DNA of 39,985 bases from Candidatus Peribacteria bacterium (GTDB lineage Bacteria > Patescibacteriota > Gracilibacteria > Peribacterales > Peribacteraceae). The translations under genes were made by a program, and so were the position numbers. Shown here piece after piece: positions 1 to 9,048 of the stretch. Position 1 is the stretch's first letter; each line of letters opens with the position of its first letter. The notes under the pieces are model-generated. The model worked only from the letters and a program-made list of their open reading frames with translations. It searched no databases and was not told where the DNA came from. The stretch is from the NCBI GenBank assembly GCA_943357915.1, contig CALRGQ010000008.1:1-39985 (forward strand). Direction: 5' to 3'.

Positions 1-27
1 AGAGACGAGCGGCGCGCACGTCTCTAC
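1..27. repeat. Palindromic repeat, AGAGACG hairpin family
   Basis: Bases 1-7 (AGAGACG) are the reverse complement of bases 19-25 (CGTCTCT), giving a 7-bp stem with a GC-rich loop. A second, longer member is at 28480-28504. It lies downstream of the LivK-like gene and could end its transcript, but no T-run is visible before the window edge. Confidence 0.6.
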
Positions 28-55
28 CGACTCATGCCAAACGTATCGCTATTTT

Positions 56-1171
56 CTACTCAGCCGCCACCAGCTCAAGCTCTACGATTGCGCCGCTTTG
101 GAACTGCTTCACGGCATAACCGATGCCAACCACGTCGCCATTTGCATCAAAACTAAACGTACCGGCCTCACCTTGGTAACGCTCGAGTACGTCCAGTGCG
201 TCTTTGATCTTCACGCCGTCCGTGCCAATTTTGCCGATGGTCTCAGCCAGTACACCAAGCGCGTCGTACGCTAGTGTCGCATAACTCAAGTTGGACTTTG
301 GTTCACCGAACTTTGCACGGAACTTGGCCGCAAATGAATCCGGTCCACCTTCACCAAGCCTGGACGACGTATTGATAAACGTCATGCCTTCTACCGCCTC
401 ACCGGCCTGAGCCAGAAGAGTTGCGGAGTCAGCAGTATCGGTACCGAAGAATGGCTGCACAATGCCGAGTTCCCGAGCTTGCTTTGTCATCTCGGCGTTC
501 GTCGCGTCGGACTGACCGTTGATGATGAGTGCATCAAATTCCAGATCCTTGAGACGAGTTGCAAGCGTGCGGTAATCCTTGGTACCGGGATCAACAATTT
601 CATCAAAAACGAGAGCTCCCGTCGGCAAGTTTGCGGCAATTGTCGTGCGGATGCCCTGACAGAAATCCGTATTTTCGCTCAGGATTGCGATTTTCGTGAA
701 ACCTTTCTGCTTGAGAATGTTCGCAAGTACTTTGCCTTTGTATGCGTCACTCGGATAATTACGGAAGATGAAATCTCCAGCCTTTGTAACATCAGGGCTG
801 GATGACACCGGCGAAATCATCGGGATTTTAGCGGCCTCGACGATGGGAGCAGCTGCAAGCGTCTCAGAGCTACACTGTCCGCCGATAATGGCGATGACGT
901 TGTCAACATTCACGAGCTTCTGTGCGGCAGATGCGGCATCGGCGCCATTGCAACGGCCGTCTTCGGCAATGAGTTCGATCATCTTTCCGTCGATACCACC
1001 GGCGGCGTTGATTTCATCGACATGAATGCGGACGGCATTTAAAGTATCAGATCCGTAGGAAGCAGCATCACCTGTGAGGGGTCCAATGTAACCGATACGA
1101 ATAGTTTTCTGACTCTGGGAACACGCAGCAAGTGCAACGAAGAGTGCGGCCAGCATGACTGATTTCTTCAT
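56..1171 (-). CDS. Branched-chain amino acid-type ABC transporter substrate-binding lipoprotein (LivK-like)
   Basis: Type I periplasmic binding protein of the Leu/Ile/Val-BP family, which captures a ligand outside the membrane and delivers it to an ABC permease. It starts with a lipoprotein signal (MKKSVMLAALFVALAACSQS) whose lipobox Cys follows LAA. The mature N-terminus carries the family hallmark IRIGYIGPLTGDAASYG, and later segments (GQCSSETLAAAPIVE, ISPVSSSPDVT, SYATLAYDALGVL) fit the two-lobed fold. I chose the ATG at 1171; upstream in-frame codons give no signal peptide. The 371 residues are usual for the family. It lies 130 bp downstream of the LivG-like ATPase on the same strand. Permeases and a second ATPase are not in the window and may lie before base 1. 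The ligand cannot be read from sequence. Confidence 0.9.
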   Translation of the reverse strand: MKKSVMLAALFVALAACSQSQKTIRIGYIGPLTGDAASYGSDTLNAVRIHVDEINAAGGIDGKMIELIAEDGRCNGADAASAAQKLVNVDNVIAIIGGQCSSETLAAAPIVEAAKIPMISPVSSSPDVTKAGDFIFRNYPSDAYKGKVLANILKQKGFTKIAILSENTDFCQGIRTTIAANLPTGALVFDEIVDPGTKDYRTLATRLKDLEFDALIINGQSDATNAEMTKQARELGIVQPFFGTDTADSATLLAQAGEAVEGMTFINTSSRLGEGGPDSFAAKFRAKFGEPKSNLSYATLAYDALGVLAETIGKIGTDGVKIKDALDVLERYQGEAGTFSFDANGDVVGIGYAVKQFQSGAIVELELVAAE

Positions 1172-1203
1172 AGAAAGCGGGGGAAGAATAGGGATTGAGT
1201 GTA
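1172..1203 (-). promoter_or_regulatory. Putative promoter and pyrimidine-rich leader of the LivK-like gene
   Basis: On the minus strand a TACACT -10-like hexamer (1198-1203) is followed by a 26-nt leader containing CTATTCTTCCCCCGCTTTCT and then the ATG. No Shine-Dalgarno is present. No good -35 was seen. Confidence 0.4.
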
Positions 1204-1300
1204 AAGTGAAAAATGAATAATGAAAAGAGAACATAATGGAACCTCAGACGTATTCAAGATACGTTTTTATTTTTCACTTTTCGTTATTAATTTTTCATTA
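1204..1300. repeat. AT-rich inverted repeat between livG-like and livK-like genes
   Basis: Two AT-rich stretches built from GTGAAAAAT and AATAATGAAAA units occur in opposite orientation (about 1204-1229 and 1265-1300) and could pair imperfectly in the minus-strand transcript. It may act as an intercistronic hairpin between the ATPase and the binding protein. Confidence 0.4.
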
Positions 1301-2035
1301 TTATTCTGTGGGATCTGCACCAAAGTAGAGTTCTTTGAGTTTCCTATTACCGTGCACTTCCTCCGGCGAGCCCTGCAGGACGACCTCGCCGACATCAAGC
1401 ACGATCACGCGGTCACAGATTTTCCGGATGAACGGCAGATCATGTTCCACAATGAGCACGGTTTTGCCCTTCTTCTTAAGCTCAAGAATCAGAGACGCAA
1501 TCTGACCGGTCATTTTCGGTGACACACCCGCAGTCGGCTCATCAAGCAGAAAAAGATCTTTCCCTGATATCAGCGTCCGTGCGATCTCAAGCAGGCGCAT
1601 CTGTCCGCCGGAGAGTGAGCTTGCTTTCTTGTCCGCATGATCCTGTAACCCGACCATCGTAAGCGTGCTCAAAACGGCTTTGCGCAAGTCTCCGATGACA
1701 GACCGCCTCTCTTTGGGAAGTGACTCGAGTGCGACGAGAACATTCTCGCTAAGCGTCATATCACGGAAAATACCGAAGTTCTGGAAGACGCGGCCAATGC
1801 CGACTCTTGCCCGATTCGTCGCTGACATTCTCGTAATATCATTCTTCCGAAGACGGATGACTCCACTACTTGGTGACAAAAAGCCTGAGAGCACATTGAA
1901 AAACGTCGTCTTCCCGGAACCATTGGGTCCGATGAGCCCGATGATCTCACCTTCCGATACATCGAGCGAAATGTTTTTAAGAATCGACTGACCCTGAATA
2001 TTGAGAGAGAGGCCTTGGACGGAGAGAAAAGACAT
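1301..2035 (-). CDS. livG: ABC transporter ATP-binding protein (LivG-like)
   Basis: Cytoplasmic ATPase of a branched-chain amino acid-type (HAAT) ABC importer. Visible motifs are Walker A GPNGSGKT (residues 36-43), ABC signature LSGGQMRLLEIART, Walker B DLFLLDEPTAGVSP and the H-loop in IVEHDL. The LivG-type segment FQNFGIFRDMTLSENVLVAL separates it from generic ABC ATPases. The frame opens with GTG at 2041, but the ATG at 2035 is preferred because a TATAGA hexamer ends 8 nt upstream, as for many genes here. No LivF or permease genes adjoin; the substrate-binding gene follows on the same strand, so these two are probably part of one transporter. The livG symbol is a family-level call. Confidence 0.88.
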   Translation of the reverse strand: MSFLSVQGLSLNIQGQSILKNISLDVSEGEIIGLIGPNGSGKTTFFNVLSGFLSPSSGVIRLRKNDITRMSATNRARVGIGRVFQNFGIFRDMTLSENVLVALESLPKERRSVIGDLRKAVLSTLTMVGLQDHADKKASSLSGGQMRLLEIARTLISGKDLFLLDEPTAGVSPKMTGQIASLILELKKKGKTVLIVEHDLPFIRKICDRVIVLDVGEVVLQGSPEEVHGNRKLKELYFGADPTE

Positions 2036-2043
2036 AGCCACAT

Positions 2044-2049
2044 TCTATA
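2044..2049 (-). promoter_or_regulatory. -10 hexamer of livG-like gene (leaderless type)
   Basis: Minus-strand TATAGA ends 8 nt before the ATG at 2035. Confidence 0.4.
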
Positions 2050-2135
2050 CCAATTCCCAGATGGCAACTTTTCGTACTACATCTCACTACTGTGCTATCT
2101 GACACAAGAACATGTTTGAGCCCTGAAAGAAGCGC

Positions 2136-5100
2136 TTGATCACACATGATCCAAAAGACATATCAGATATGACCTGCCTGCCCTCGATGATGAAGCGTGG
2201 AATGAGATCGTTTCATTCCCCCACCCCCTTCATGACAAAAGATCTCAACTCATCGGATACAGATATGCAGGCAACAGATACGCTGTTTGCTGATCCGTTG
2301 TTCGATGCCGCTACGTCTATCACGAATACGAATGACTCTGTAGAACATGCATCGAGGGAACAAACGATCATGTCCCATACGGCTCGCTCGATGAAAAATA
2401 TGCTTGGACGCAGCCCGGGACGCAGGCAGAAGAATCATCGTGATCGACTTGGAAATCCGGAAACGATGGAGGTGCGCACGCTGCTGACAGAGAGTCCGGT
2501 GGCGCCGATTCTGCAGCGCGCGCAGATGCTTCAGGAAGTTATGAACAATTTGCAGCAACAGCTCGCACAGGAAGATGGCCAACTGACGATTCTTCAGAGT
2601 ACGCTACAAACTGCACGTGATAGGGTCGATCAATTAAATATTGATGTATCAAATGCAAAAGAGTTGATTATCATGAATACCAAGAACAGGGATCTCGCAG
2701 ATGAAACACTACAATCTGCACAAAAATCTTTGGATGCTGTTATAGAGGCACTAAACAAGGCGAAGGCGGTGCTACAAAAAACATCTGAAAGCACACAACT
2801 TGTTCTGGATCTGCAAGCGAAAATAACTGATAGTAACAACCGGATCAAAGCAGCAAGAGCAGTACTGACGGAAGCACATGCACTTTTGAAAAAGCAGCCG
2901 AAAGACGCGACTCTACTAAAAAACTATACATCGGCAAGAGAAGCGTATGGCATCGTGGTAGCGAATGAGAAGCTTACTCAAGCTGCACTACAGACGAAGA
3001 GGAAGGCTGCGGTAGCACAGCGGACTGCGGATGCTCCAGCCCTAAAAACAGCCAAGAAAAACGTAGCCACTCTTGAGGCGTCTCTGACGAAGCCGACGAA
3101 AATTTACGAGAGTGCATTCACCGAGTTCCAGTCTGCAAGCCAAGACCTCATACAGGCAGTAGAGTCTGATGCTCTTCAGGAGATACTCCTAACAGATGCC
3201 TTAGCCAATCTGGCAGCAGCAGAGAAGGCTGCGCATGAGAAGCAGGCAATAGTGCAAAAATTGCAGGATGACATTACAAAAAAAGGAGCAGAAGCAAGTC
3301 TGATCTTTATCGACCTGCGCACAATCAGTGATGCTCTCCTCCCACCGATCGATGCACTGAGCGAGCCATGGGATCTGACAGTAGATCCAAAACCATTGGA
3401 GGCAATAGAAAAGCGTGGTGCAACACTCGCTACATTTACTGAGAATTTCACACAAATAATGTCCACACTGAACATTCTTTCCAGCACGGAAACGACGAGT
3501 TTCATACACGAGGCACGTATGGTGGAACGTGGCATGATGCTCTCCGGTTCCATTGAGGAGCTGATGACGACACGGGAGCTAATAATTGAGCCAAATACAG
3601 CGGTTGATACAATCAATCCTGAGACACTGTCACGTGCTCCACGTGCGTTCGCCTCATACACACAAACCAATGCGCGTTCCGACATCCATGTTCAACTGCG
3701 CTCTCCCTATGACCAAACAGTCATCGAATTCGAGGATCGAATCAACGGAGGCAAGCAGATCAGAACGGAAACTATTTCACATCCCGGCGGAACGACGGAT
3801 GCCGTGTGGACCAAAATGTATGAGCGCCAAACAAATGGCCGAACTGGGGAATTTTTTATTAGGATGTACAGCGATGCCACAAAAACTGTGCTCTTAGACA
3901 CGGTCTCAGGTCTCTATAATCCGGATTCAAACTGGATTGCTCTTGATTCACAATCAAGCATCGAAACTTTGGGAACAAAAATCGTTCTCGCTCTGTCATC
4001 ACTTGGAGGAACCGCCGTCCTACAAAGCTGGAAGGGTCTTCAGACGACAATATCGCATATGCAAGCCAATGATGTGGGTCTTTCTTCTCATGGAAGTGCA
4101 TTCACACTGGACCTCAGTGGCGCAGAACATTTGGTAACGCATGTCAGTTTCACGGTCGAGTCTGACAATATAGCGGCTCCCATTACGGCCAGATTCTACC
4201 GCGGGACGGAGCTCATCGGACTTGAAAACGTTGCGTCTGGCAGCCTGGTAGATTTTTCCGATGTTGAAGGAATCACGAGTGTGCTGCTGACGAATGCGAT
4301 GCACGAGATGAGCCAGTATGCGCGTGAACTCATGAACTATGCACAGACTGCCGATGGAAAATGGCAAGAACGACGATCCGCCGGTGGCGCTGCAGCGACG
4401 TACTTTTCCCGAAATCTTCATATCCCGGTAGCAAGCCGGAGTCTCATCCTGGCAGAGGCTAATGCCGGTTATCTTCCGTACGATCTCTCGGTGTCCGATC
4501 TGGACATCTCAGGAAATGCATATCTGCCACAGGTCGAGGCCGATCCTCTATCGAGAGCCAACAATCCGGATCTGTCCCGCGCCGCGCATCCGTACTGGGG
4601 CCAAAGTGGGGACACGTTACGTCGTGGAGGAAGCCCCGGCTATCTGGCCGTCGGGCGCTTCGGTCCAAATGTGTATGGAATCCGACGCGACGTGAACATG
4701 TTCAGCGTCGTCAATATCAAGGGTTTGAATGGCGCAGCAAAGATCAATTATGTCGCATATCACACCGGGGATAGCGATACGCGTCTCTCACCTGAGTATT
4801 ATGAGATTATTGGCAATACGGTGGTTCTCAAGCCCGGGGCTCCGGAGCAAATCGTTCTCTATTTCGGGCAAGAAAATGGCAATGATCCACAGGGTCTTAA
4901 TATCGATGTCGAGCACAGGCAGTCTATGACGGATGAAAATCTGCTCCCGCCCGCGGGGATGTCGATCCGCACGGATATTCTGGCGATCCGCGGACCGAAC
5001 GTGAGCGAAGGCGTGGGTCCAGCGCTCTCAGAAATCAAAGATCTCGGACGTCCAGTGACGATCGGCCAAGGGAATGTGCTCATGAACGTATGGAATAACG

Positions 5101-7445
5101 GTCGTACAGGCGGAACCGTGCGCGTCATCACCAATCCCGGAACTCCCGGTGCTAGGGAGAAATCGTTCACACTCGGTGGGGGTGAAGGAAAATCAGTGTC
5201 CATGCAATTTACAGACGCCACGGGGAACCTTGTTATTCATGTTGTTTTGCCGGATGGAACGGTGATATCTGATGGCAAGACACTCAAAACAAAGGGCGAT
5301 TCGGATGAGAGGCGCATCGCTATCAAAGAAAGTAGCGGCACGTATCGCCTACTCTGGGTTGCCCTCAATGATCCACGTCCAACGGTGAGTGATGCCCCTG
5401 ATTATGACGCAGGCTTTGCGGCCTGGAAGCAGACGCAAATTGCAAAGACTGGTGATACGAGCCTTGCTGATCCTGCGAATTTTGAGAAAGTGTTTGTGAC
5501 GTATTTGGAGGCGAAGAAGCCGATTGTGCTTCCTGAGGCGCCAGAGGCATTGCAGAAGTTTGTGGATGAGTATGGTGACACTGTGACTCTCATGAACCGT
5601 GCCTCGCTCACCAAAATCCGCGATGATGCAATTGTGGCTCTAGCGAGCGCTAAATTGCGAGGGAATGTGTCTCAGATCAAACATTTTGCGTATCTCCAAG
5701 AAGCCGCAGAAGGATTGCTGAACGACATGTATGGTCCAAAATCGGATGAATGGAAGGCATATATCGAGCGAACGACGAGTGATCCGGATACGTATACGTT
5801 AATTGAGCAGGCACGAAAAGATGCGGCATCTGTTTCCATCGATTCCTTAATGTCTGAGTATGAAGATACAACGTTGAATAGTGTGCCGTTGATCAACGGT
5901 CAGCATATTCGTGAAGATTCAGTCGCTGGTCGGATTTTCTTAGCAACGTATCAAAAATTACTAACACTACAAGATAATCAGACAAATCTTATGAAAAAAT
6001 GCGCAGAAATCGAAGCAACGACAGGTGTAAATGCGGTCGGTTTGTATTCTCTCGTACGAAGAAGAGTGCAAGGTACTCTGTCGGATGCGATATACATCGC
6101 AAAACTGCAGCAAATGTTCAAGAATGCAGGTTTTTCTGGCATTTTCTCAAACTCAGCTACATTTGCTCCGATCAATGGTATCGTTACCAATGTTGTGAAT
6201 CAGCAAAGCATCTACACAACCGGCTCCGTGAGTATCGCGATTGATAGACCGGTAGATCTGAAAAATATTAACAGTCTCCAGACCTACGTTTCCGGTGTGC
6301 TTCTGAGCCAAGAAGTTCCTCTGGGCTCTGGCCCCCTCACCGTCAATACTTCTAACACACTCGTCGTTAATATTCCCGTTGAAGTCATCGGACAAAGAAT
6401 GTTAGATGAGAATTTTAAAGGCGTGATCCGAGTAAAAGTCGCCGTGTGGCTCAATGAGAAAGAGCCAAATGGCGAGCTGAAACATATTGGGAAAACGGTG
6501 TATGGGGTGAAGGTGAAGTGGGATGGGAAAGTCGAGGGGGATATAGATATTAAAGATCTCTCTACGCTGCCCCCGGGATCTGAGCATGACAGGGAAAACA
6601 TTATCCTAAGCCAGATTGCTGACCCTGATCACTTCGTCATCCGTCAGCCCGGAGAATGGCGCTGGACGATAGGATCGGAATATCACCATGACTCTGCCGT
6701 TCATGCCGCTGATCTCAATTGGGGATCCCTCAGTGATAGCGATAGAGGCAAAGACGTGTACGCACCTGCAGGCGGCATCGTGAAGAGCTCGACAGTTAAT
6801 GAGACGACGGGTCTCACGACACTCGTGATCGAGCACAAGCACGCAAATGGAACCGTTTGGTACAGCAAATATTTGCACATGGATAACATCACGCTGAAGG
6901 CCAACGACACTGTCACAAGTGATATGAAGCTGGGAACGGTGAGCGATAAAGGCTCTTCCGGCCAAAACCATCTGCATTTCGAAGTACTCGACGAATTCTT
7001 CGCTACGGTGGATATGCGAAAACTCCTCGTCAATAACTTCAAGATGGATGCCAAGGCAATGTCTCGCATCGGTACAGCTGCCCTCAATCCCGATGGTACG
7101 CAAAAGAAGAATGCTGATGGCTCGCTAAAGTTCACGTACACAACGAATGGTGCCGAACTGAAAGTCGACTGGAATGCGACGCTGAACCGCTGGCAATCAT
7201 CCGCTCAAGGTTTGGTATACAGTCGCGATGAACAAGCCCCAGGAACTCCCGATGATTCTGGCTCAAGTTATTGGTATGCCAAGGAAGGCACAGATGTGAG
7301 TAAGATGGCGAGGGTGGTGTGGGATAGCCGTAGAGAATTCAGTCAATGGTATAAATACGATCCTTTAAAAACAGATGGTTGGGCAAGAAATGAAAACAAT
7401 AAGCGCTTACTGTGGGATGGAACAGCTTTCGTACCTGAATTATGA
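2136..7445 (+). CDS. Giant surface-type protein: coiled coil plus C-terminal M23 (LytM) peptidase domain
   Basis: Long reading frame of 1769 codons from a TTG at 2136. In-frame ATGs at 2169, 2187, 2232 and 2370 are alternatives; 2370 has GAGGG 11 nt upstream and would place a basic stretch followed by NPETMEVRTLLT near the N-terminus, which resembles the N-terminal LEPR-XLL motif of some large exported proteins (weak resemblance). Residues about 120-400 are Gln/Ala/Lys-rich heptads typical of coiled coil. A long beta-rich middle follows. The C-terminal third holds an M23 metallopeptidase: HAADLNWG supplies the first zinc ligands, KYLHMD the middle His and HLHFEV the final HxH. M23 domains cut peptidoglycan cross-links. 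No clear signal peptide is seen. The next gene overlaps its stop, so they are co-expressed. Confidence 0.8.
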   Translation: MITHDPKDISDMTCLPSMMKRGMRSFHSPTPFMTKDLNSSDTDMQATDTLFADPLFDAATSITNTNDSVEHASREQTIMSHTARSMKNMLGRSPGRRQKNHRDRLGNPETMEVRTLLTESPVAPILQRAQMLQEVMNNLQQQLAQEDGQLTILQSTLQTARDRVDQLNIDVSNAKELIIMNTKNRDLADETLQSAQKSLDAVIEALNKAKAVLQKTSESTQLVLDLQAKITDSNNRIKAARAVLTEAHALLKKQPKDATLLKNYTSAREAYGIVVANEKLTQAALQTKRKAAVAQRTADAPALKTAKKNVATLEASLTKPTKIYESAFTEFQSASQDLIQAVESDALQEILLTDALANLAAAEKAAHEKQAIVQKLQDDITKKGAEASLIFIDLRTISDALLPPIDALSEPWDLTVDPKPLEAIEKRGATLATFTENFTQIMSTLNILSSTETTSFIHEARMVERGMMLSGSIEELMTTRELIIEPNTAVDTINPETLSRAPRAFASYTQTNARSDIHVQLRSPYDQTVIEFEDRINGGKQIRTETISHPGGTTDAVWTKMYERQTNGRTGEFFIRMYSDATKTVLLDTVSGLYNPDSNWIALDSQSSIETLGTKIVLALSSLGGTAVLQSWKGLQTTISHMQANDVGLSSHGSAFTLDLSGAEHLVTHVSFTVESDNIAAPITARFYRGTELIGLENVASGSLVDFSDVEGITSVLLTNAMHEMSQYARELMNYAQTADGKWQERRSAGGAAATYFSRNLHIPVASRSLILAEANAGYLPYDLSVSDLDISGNAYLPQVEADPLSRANNPDLSRAAHPYWGQSGDTLRRGGSPGYLAVGRFGPNVYGIRRDVNMFSVVNIKGLNGAAKINYVAYHTGDSDTRLSPEYYEIIGNTVVLKPGAPEQIVLYFGQENGNDPQGLNIDVEHRQSMTDENLLPPAGMSIRTDILAIRGPNVSEGVGPALSEIKDLGRPVTIGQGNVLMNVWNNGRTGGTVRVITNPGTPGAREKSFTLGGGEGKSVSMQFTDATGNLVIHVVLPDGTVISDGKTLKTKGDSDERRIAIKESSGTYRLLWVALNDPRPTVSDAPDYDAGFAAWKQTQIAKTGDTSLADPANFEKVFVTYLEAKKPIVLPEAPEALQKFVDEYGDTVTLMNRASLTKIRDDAIVALASAKLRGNVSQIKHFAYLQEAAEGLLNDMYGPKSDEWKAYIERTTSDPDTYTLIEQARKDAASVSIDSLMSEYEDTTLNSVPLINGQHIREDSVAGRIFLATYQKLLTLQDNQTNLMKKCAEIEATTGVNAVGLYSLVRRRVQGTLSDAIYIAKLQQMFKNAGFSGIFSNSATFAPINGIVTNVVNQQSIYTTGSVSIAIDRPVDLKNINSLQTYVSGVLLSQEVPLGSGPLTVNTSNTLVVNIPVEVIGQRMLDENFKGVIRVKVAVWLNEKEPNGELKHIGKTVYGVKVKWDGKVEGDIDIKDLSTLPPGSEHDRENIILSQIADPDHFVIRQPGEWRWTIGSEYHHDSAVHAADLNWGSLSDSDRGKDVYAPAGGIVKSSTVNETTGLTTLVIEHKHANGTVWYSKYLHMDNITLKANDTVTSDMKLGTVSDKGSSGQNHLHFEVLDEFFATVDMRKLLVNNFKMDAKAMSRIGTAALNPDGTQKKNADGSLKFTYTTNGAELKVDWNATLNRWQSSAQGLVYSRDEQAPGTPDDSGSSYWYAKEGTDVSKMARVVWDSRREFSQWYKYDPLKTDGWARNENNKRLLWDGTAFVPEL

Positions 7446-7984
7446 GAAATCTTATTTTATTAACGGCATTGCTGTTGTCAGCCTGTACTCAAAATTTGAA
7501 AACAGCTGATAGCCATGCGAAACTACTAGAACTTGGGGATTTGAATTACAGCATTCAGATCCCGAATGTTCCATATGTAAAAAAACTTGATGATGGAAAT
7601 GTTGCCGCAACATCTCAACCTGATGATCCTATGACTTTAAAAGATTGGAGAATTGAAATTTTTGAGAAAGACGTTCCCACTTCCTGCTCCTCCTCCATCA
7701 CTGGAGCCTCAGAGATGGCTCCTATCCAAGGGGCGAGTAAGGGGACAGTGTGGGGTAAGGTGGATTATTGGGACAGATTTAATTCTGATAAAGGAGGCCA
7801 CGGTGTAGGTGGTGGAATTGATGGACGAGTCGTCTGTACCAACTACGGAATCCCCATCTACCCTGCCATCTATGGTTTATGTTCAGAAAAGGATGGAAAG
7901 ACGGTCGTGATCTGTATCAATCAAATGACGGATAATGAACCCCTCGCGAAAAGCATTTTTGAGACGTTCAGATGGACGGAGTAA
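7442..7984 (+). CDS. Small lipoprotein of unknown function
   Basis: The 180-residue product begins with a lipoprotein signal (MRNLILLTALLLSACTQ), with Cys15 as the lipidation site after LLSA. The mature part (YSIQIPNVPYVKKL, KDWRIEIFEKDVP, GTVWGKVDYWDRF, SIFETFRWTE) matches no family I recognise; four Cys residues could form disulfides outside the cell. Its ATG overlaps the TGA of the giant M23 protein (ATGA), so the two are translationally coupled. I infer that it anchors, inhibits or assists the large protein at the cell surface. The start is fixed by the signal peptide and the overlap. Confidence 0.8.
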   Translation: MRNLILLTALLLSACTQNLKTADSHAKLLELGDLNYSIQIPNVPYVKKLDDGNVAATSQPDDPMTLKDWRIEIFEKDVPTSCSSSITGASEMAPIQGASKGTVWGKVDYWDRFNSDKGGHGVGGGIDGRVVCTNYGIPIYPAIYGLCSEKDGKTVVICINQMTDNEPLAKSIFETFRWTE

Positions 7985-7997
7985 AGACCATCACTAC

Positions 7998-8125
7998 GAT
8001 TTTGTACGACAGTGAACGAGGCCTCCTACCTCCCAGGCAGCCTCGTTTTACCTGCCATAAACTGTCCCCATGCCAAAATTCTGACGAAGATGAAGCAGCT
8101 GAAGTGAATCAGAAAAGAGTCAGTA
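7998..8125 (-). pseudogene. Decayed 3' remnant (copy A) of a Cache-TrmB-type membrane regulator gene
   Basis: Minus-strand translation of 8026-8125 gives a tail including FVRILAWGQFMAGKTRLPGR and a stop, closely matching the C-terminus (last TM and cytoplasmic tail) of the intact regulator at 11931-13520. Upstream the frame is broken by a stop. The similarity continues beyond the stop codon (7998-8025 resembles 11904-11930), so 3' flanking DNA was copied too. It is therefore a gene fragment and not a functional short ORF. The small plus-strand frame over it is a shadow. Confidence 0.7.
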
Positions 8126-8169
8126 AAATAGATGCTAACGGCTTCTTATTCGAATAAAATGACTTTCAT

Positions 8170-8823
8170 ATGCTTTATAGGTACATGGATCAGCATCGTG
8201 TCGATCAATTCAAGGATGAGGGGAAGATCCGCTTACGCCCGTTGATCGCCTATAGAGAAACTGGAGATTCTCGTGAAGATAAGCGAGAAGGAATGTTCAT
8301 TACTCGGATAGGTGGCACTGGAAAATTGACTCGTGAAGAATCAAAACTCATCCTGGGGCTGGATAACTCGATTGAGTTCGGTTATGGAGGGACTCTAAAA
8401 TATCAACTTCATCTTGCCCCTGGTTATGTACTGTGTTTATCGACTAACTCAGATAGGAATCAAATGAAGGAATTCGGTAATGGTTTTTTCACTGTGATAG
8501 ATCCAGTGATGTTCTCTGGTCTTCTTGTCGATGAACTCCTAAAAATCTATCCGGGTGTTTTCAGTATTCATGGCGCTGTTGTTTACCACGACCAATTTAA
8601 AGATTCTGAGATCACCATTTCGGAGCTGAAGAAAAAAGGAGAAAGATTTCGGCAATCGGCTTTAAGAGATTACTTCGTAAAATTTCCAAATTATCAGAAA
8701 GAAGCAGAGTATCGATTCGTGTTTTTGGTCGAAGAAAACAAGCCTCTCGAAGATTTAATGATCGAACTACCGACATCAGAAATTGCGAAATGCTGCGATT
8801 TCCCAGATCCGCCCTTGGCTTGA
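8170..8823 (+). CDS. Hypothetical protein, 217 aa
   Basis: Soluble protein without signal or membrane segments. It starts MLYRYMDQHRVDQFKDEGKIRLRP and contains LAPGYVLCLSTNS and a C-terminal EAEYRFVFLVEE. The layout (N-terminal LYRY/F-containing strand, a cut-off-like REDKREG loop, late EYRFVF strand) is reminiscent of DUF2971-type proteins, but I cannot assign it. ATG at 8170; TAAAAT lies 9 nt upstream, fitting the local leaderless pattern. It is sandwiched between two decayed copies of a regulator gene, so it sits in a rearranged accessory region. Function unknown. Confidence 0.65.
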   Translation: MLYRYMDQHRVDQFKDEGKIRLRPLIAYRETGDSREDKREGMFITRIGGTGKLTREESKLILGLDNSIEFGYGGTLKYQLHLAPGYVLCLSTNSDRNQMKEFGNGFFTVIDPVMFSGLLVDELLKIYPGVFSIHGAVVYHDQFKDSEITISELKKKGERFRQSALRDYFVKFPNYQKEAEYRFVFLVEENKPLEDLMIELPTSEIAKCCDFPDPPLA

Positions 8824-8940
8824 GGTGCGGGTCATCCAGTCACGCTGAGCCCTGCACGAAGTATCAGACGTTCAGGTGGGCATTCAGGTACTAGGTCATG
8901 GTCATGCTAATGCATTACCCGTCTTTCTTATCACAAACAT

Positions 8941-9048
8941 CTACCTCCCAGACAGCCTCGTTTTGCCTGTCATAAACTGTCCCCAAGCCAAAAGTCTGAC
9001 GAAAACGAAACAGAGAAACGATTGGGTGAGTCTAAAGCTTGATCCGCT
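8941..9048 (-). pseudogene. Decayed 3' remnant (copy B) of a Cache-TrmB-type membrane regulator gene
   Basis: Minus-strand reading gives FVRLLAWGQFMTGKTRLSGR followed by TAG, almost the same as the C-terminus of the regulator at 11931-13520. It lies directly after the stop codon of the histidine kinase and in the same frame as the kinase, so readthrough of that TAA would append this tail. No start or upstream domains remain. Most likely a duplicated gene end that survived a rearrangement. Confidence 0.65.

Noticed and set aside
7972..8157. Short plus-strand frame of 61 codons
   Set aside because: It overlaps the previous gene and the decayed regulator tail on the other strand; its coding look comes from that remnant.
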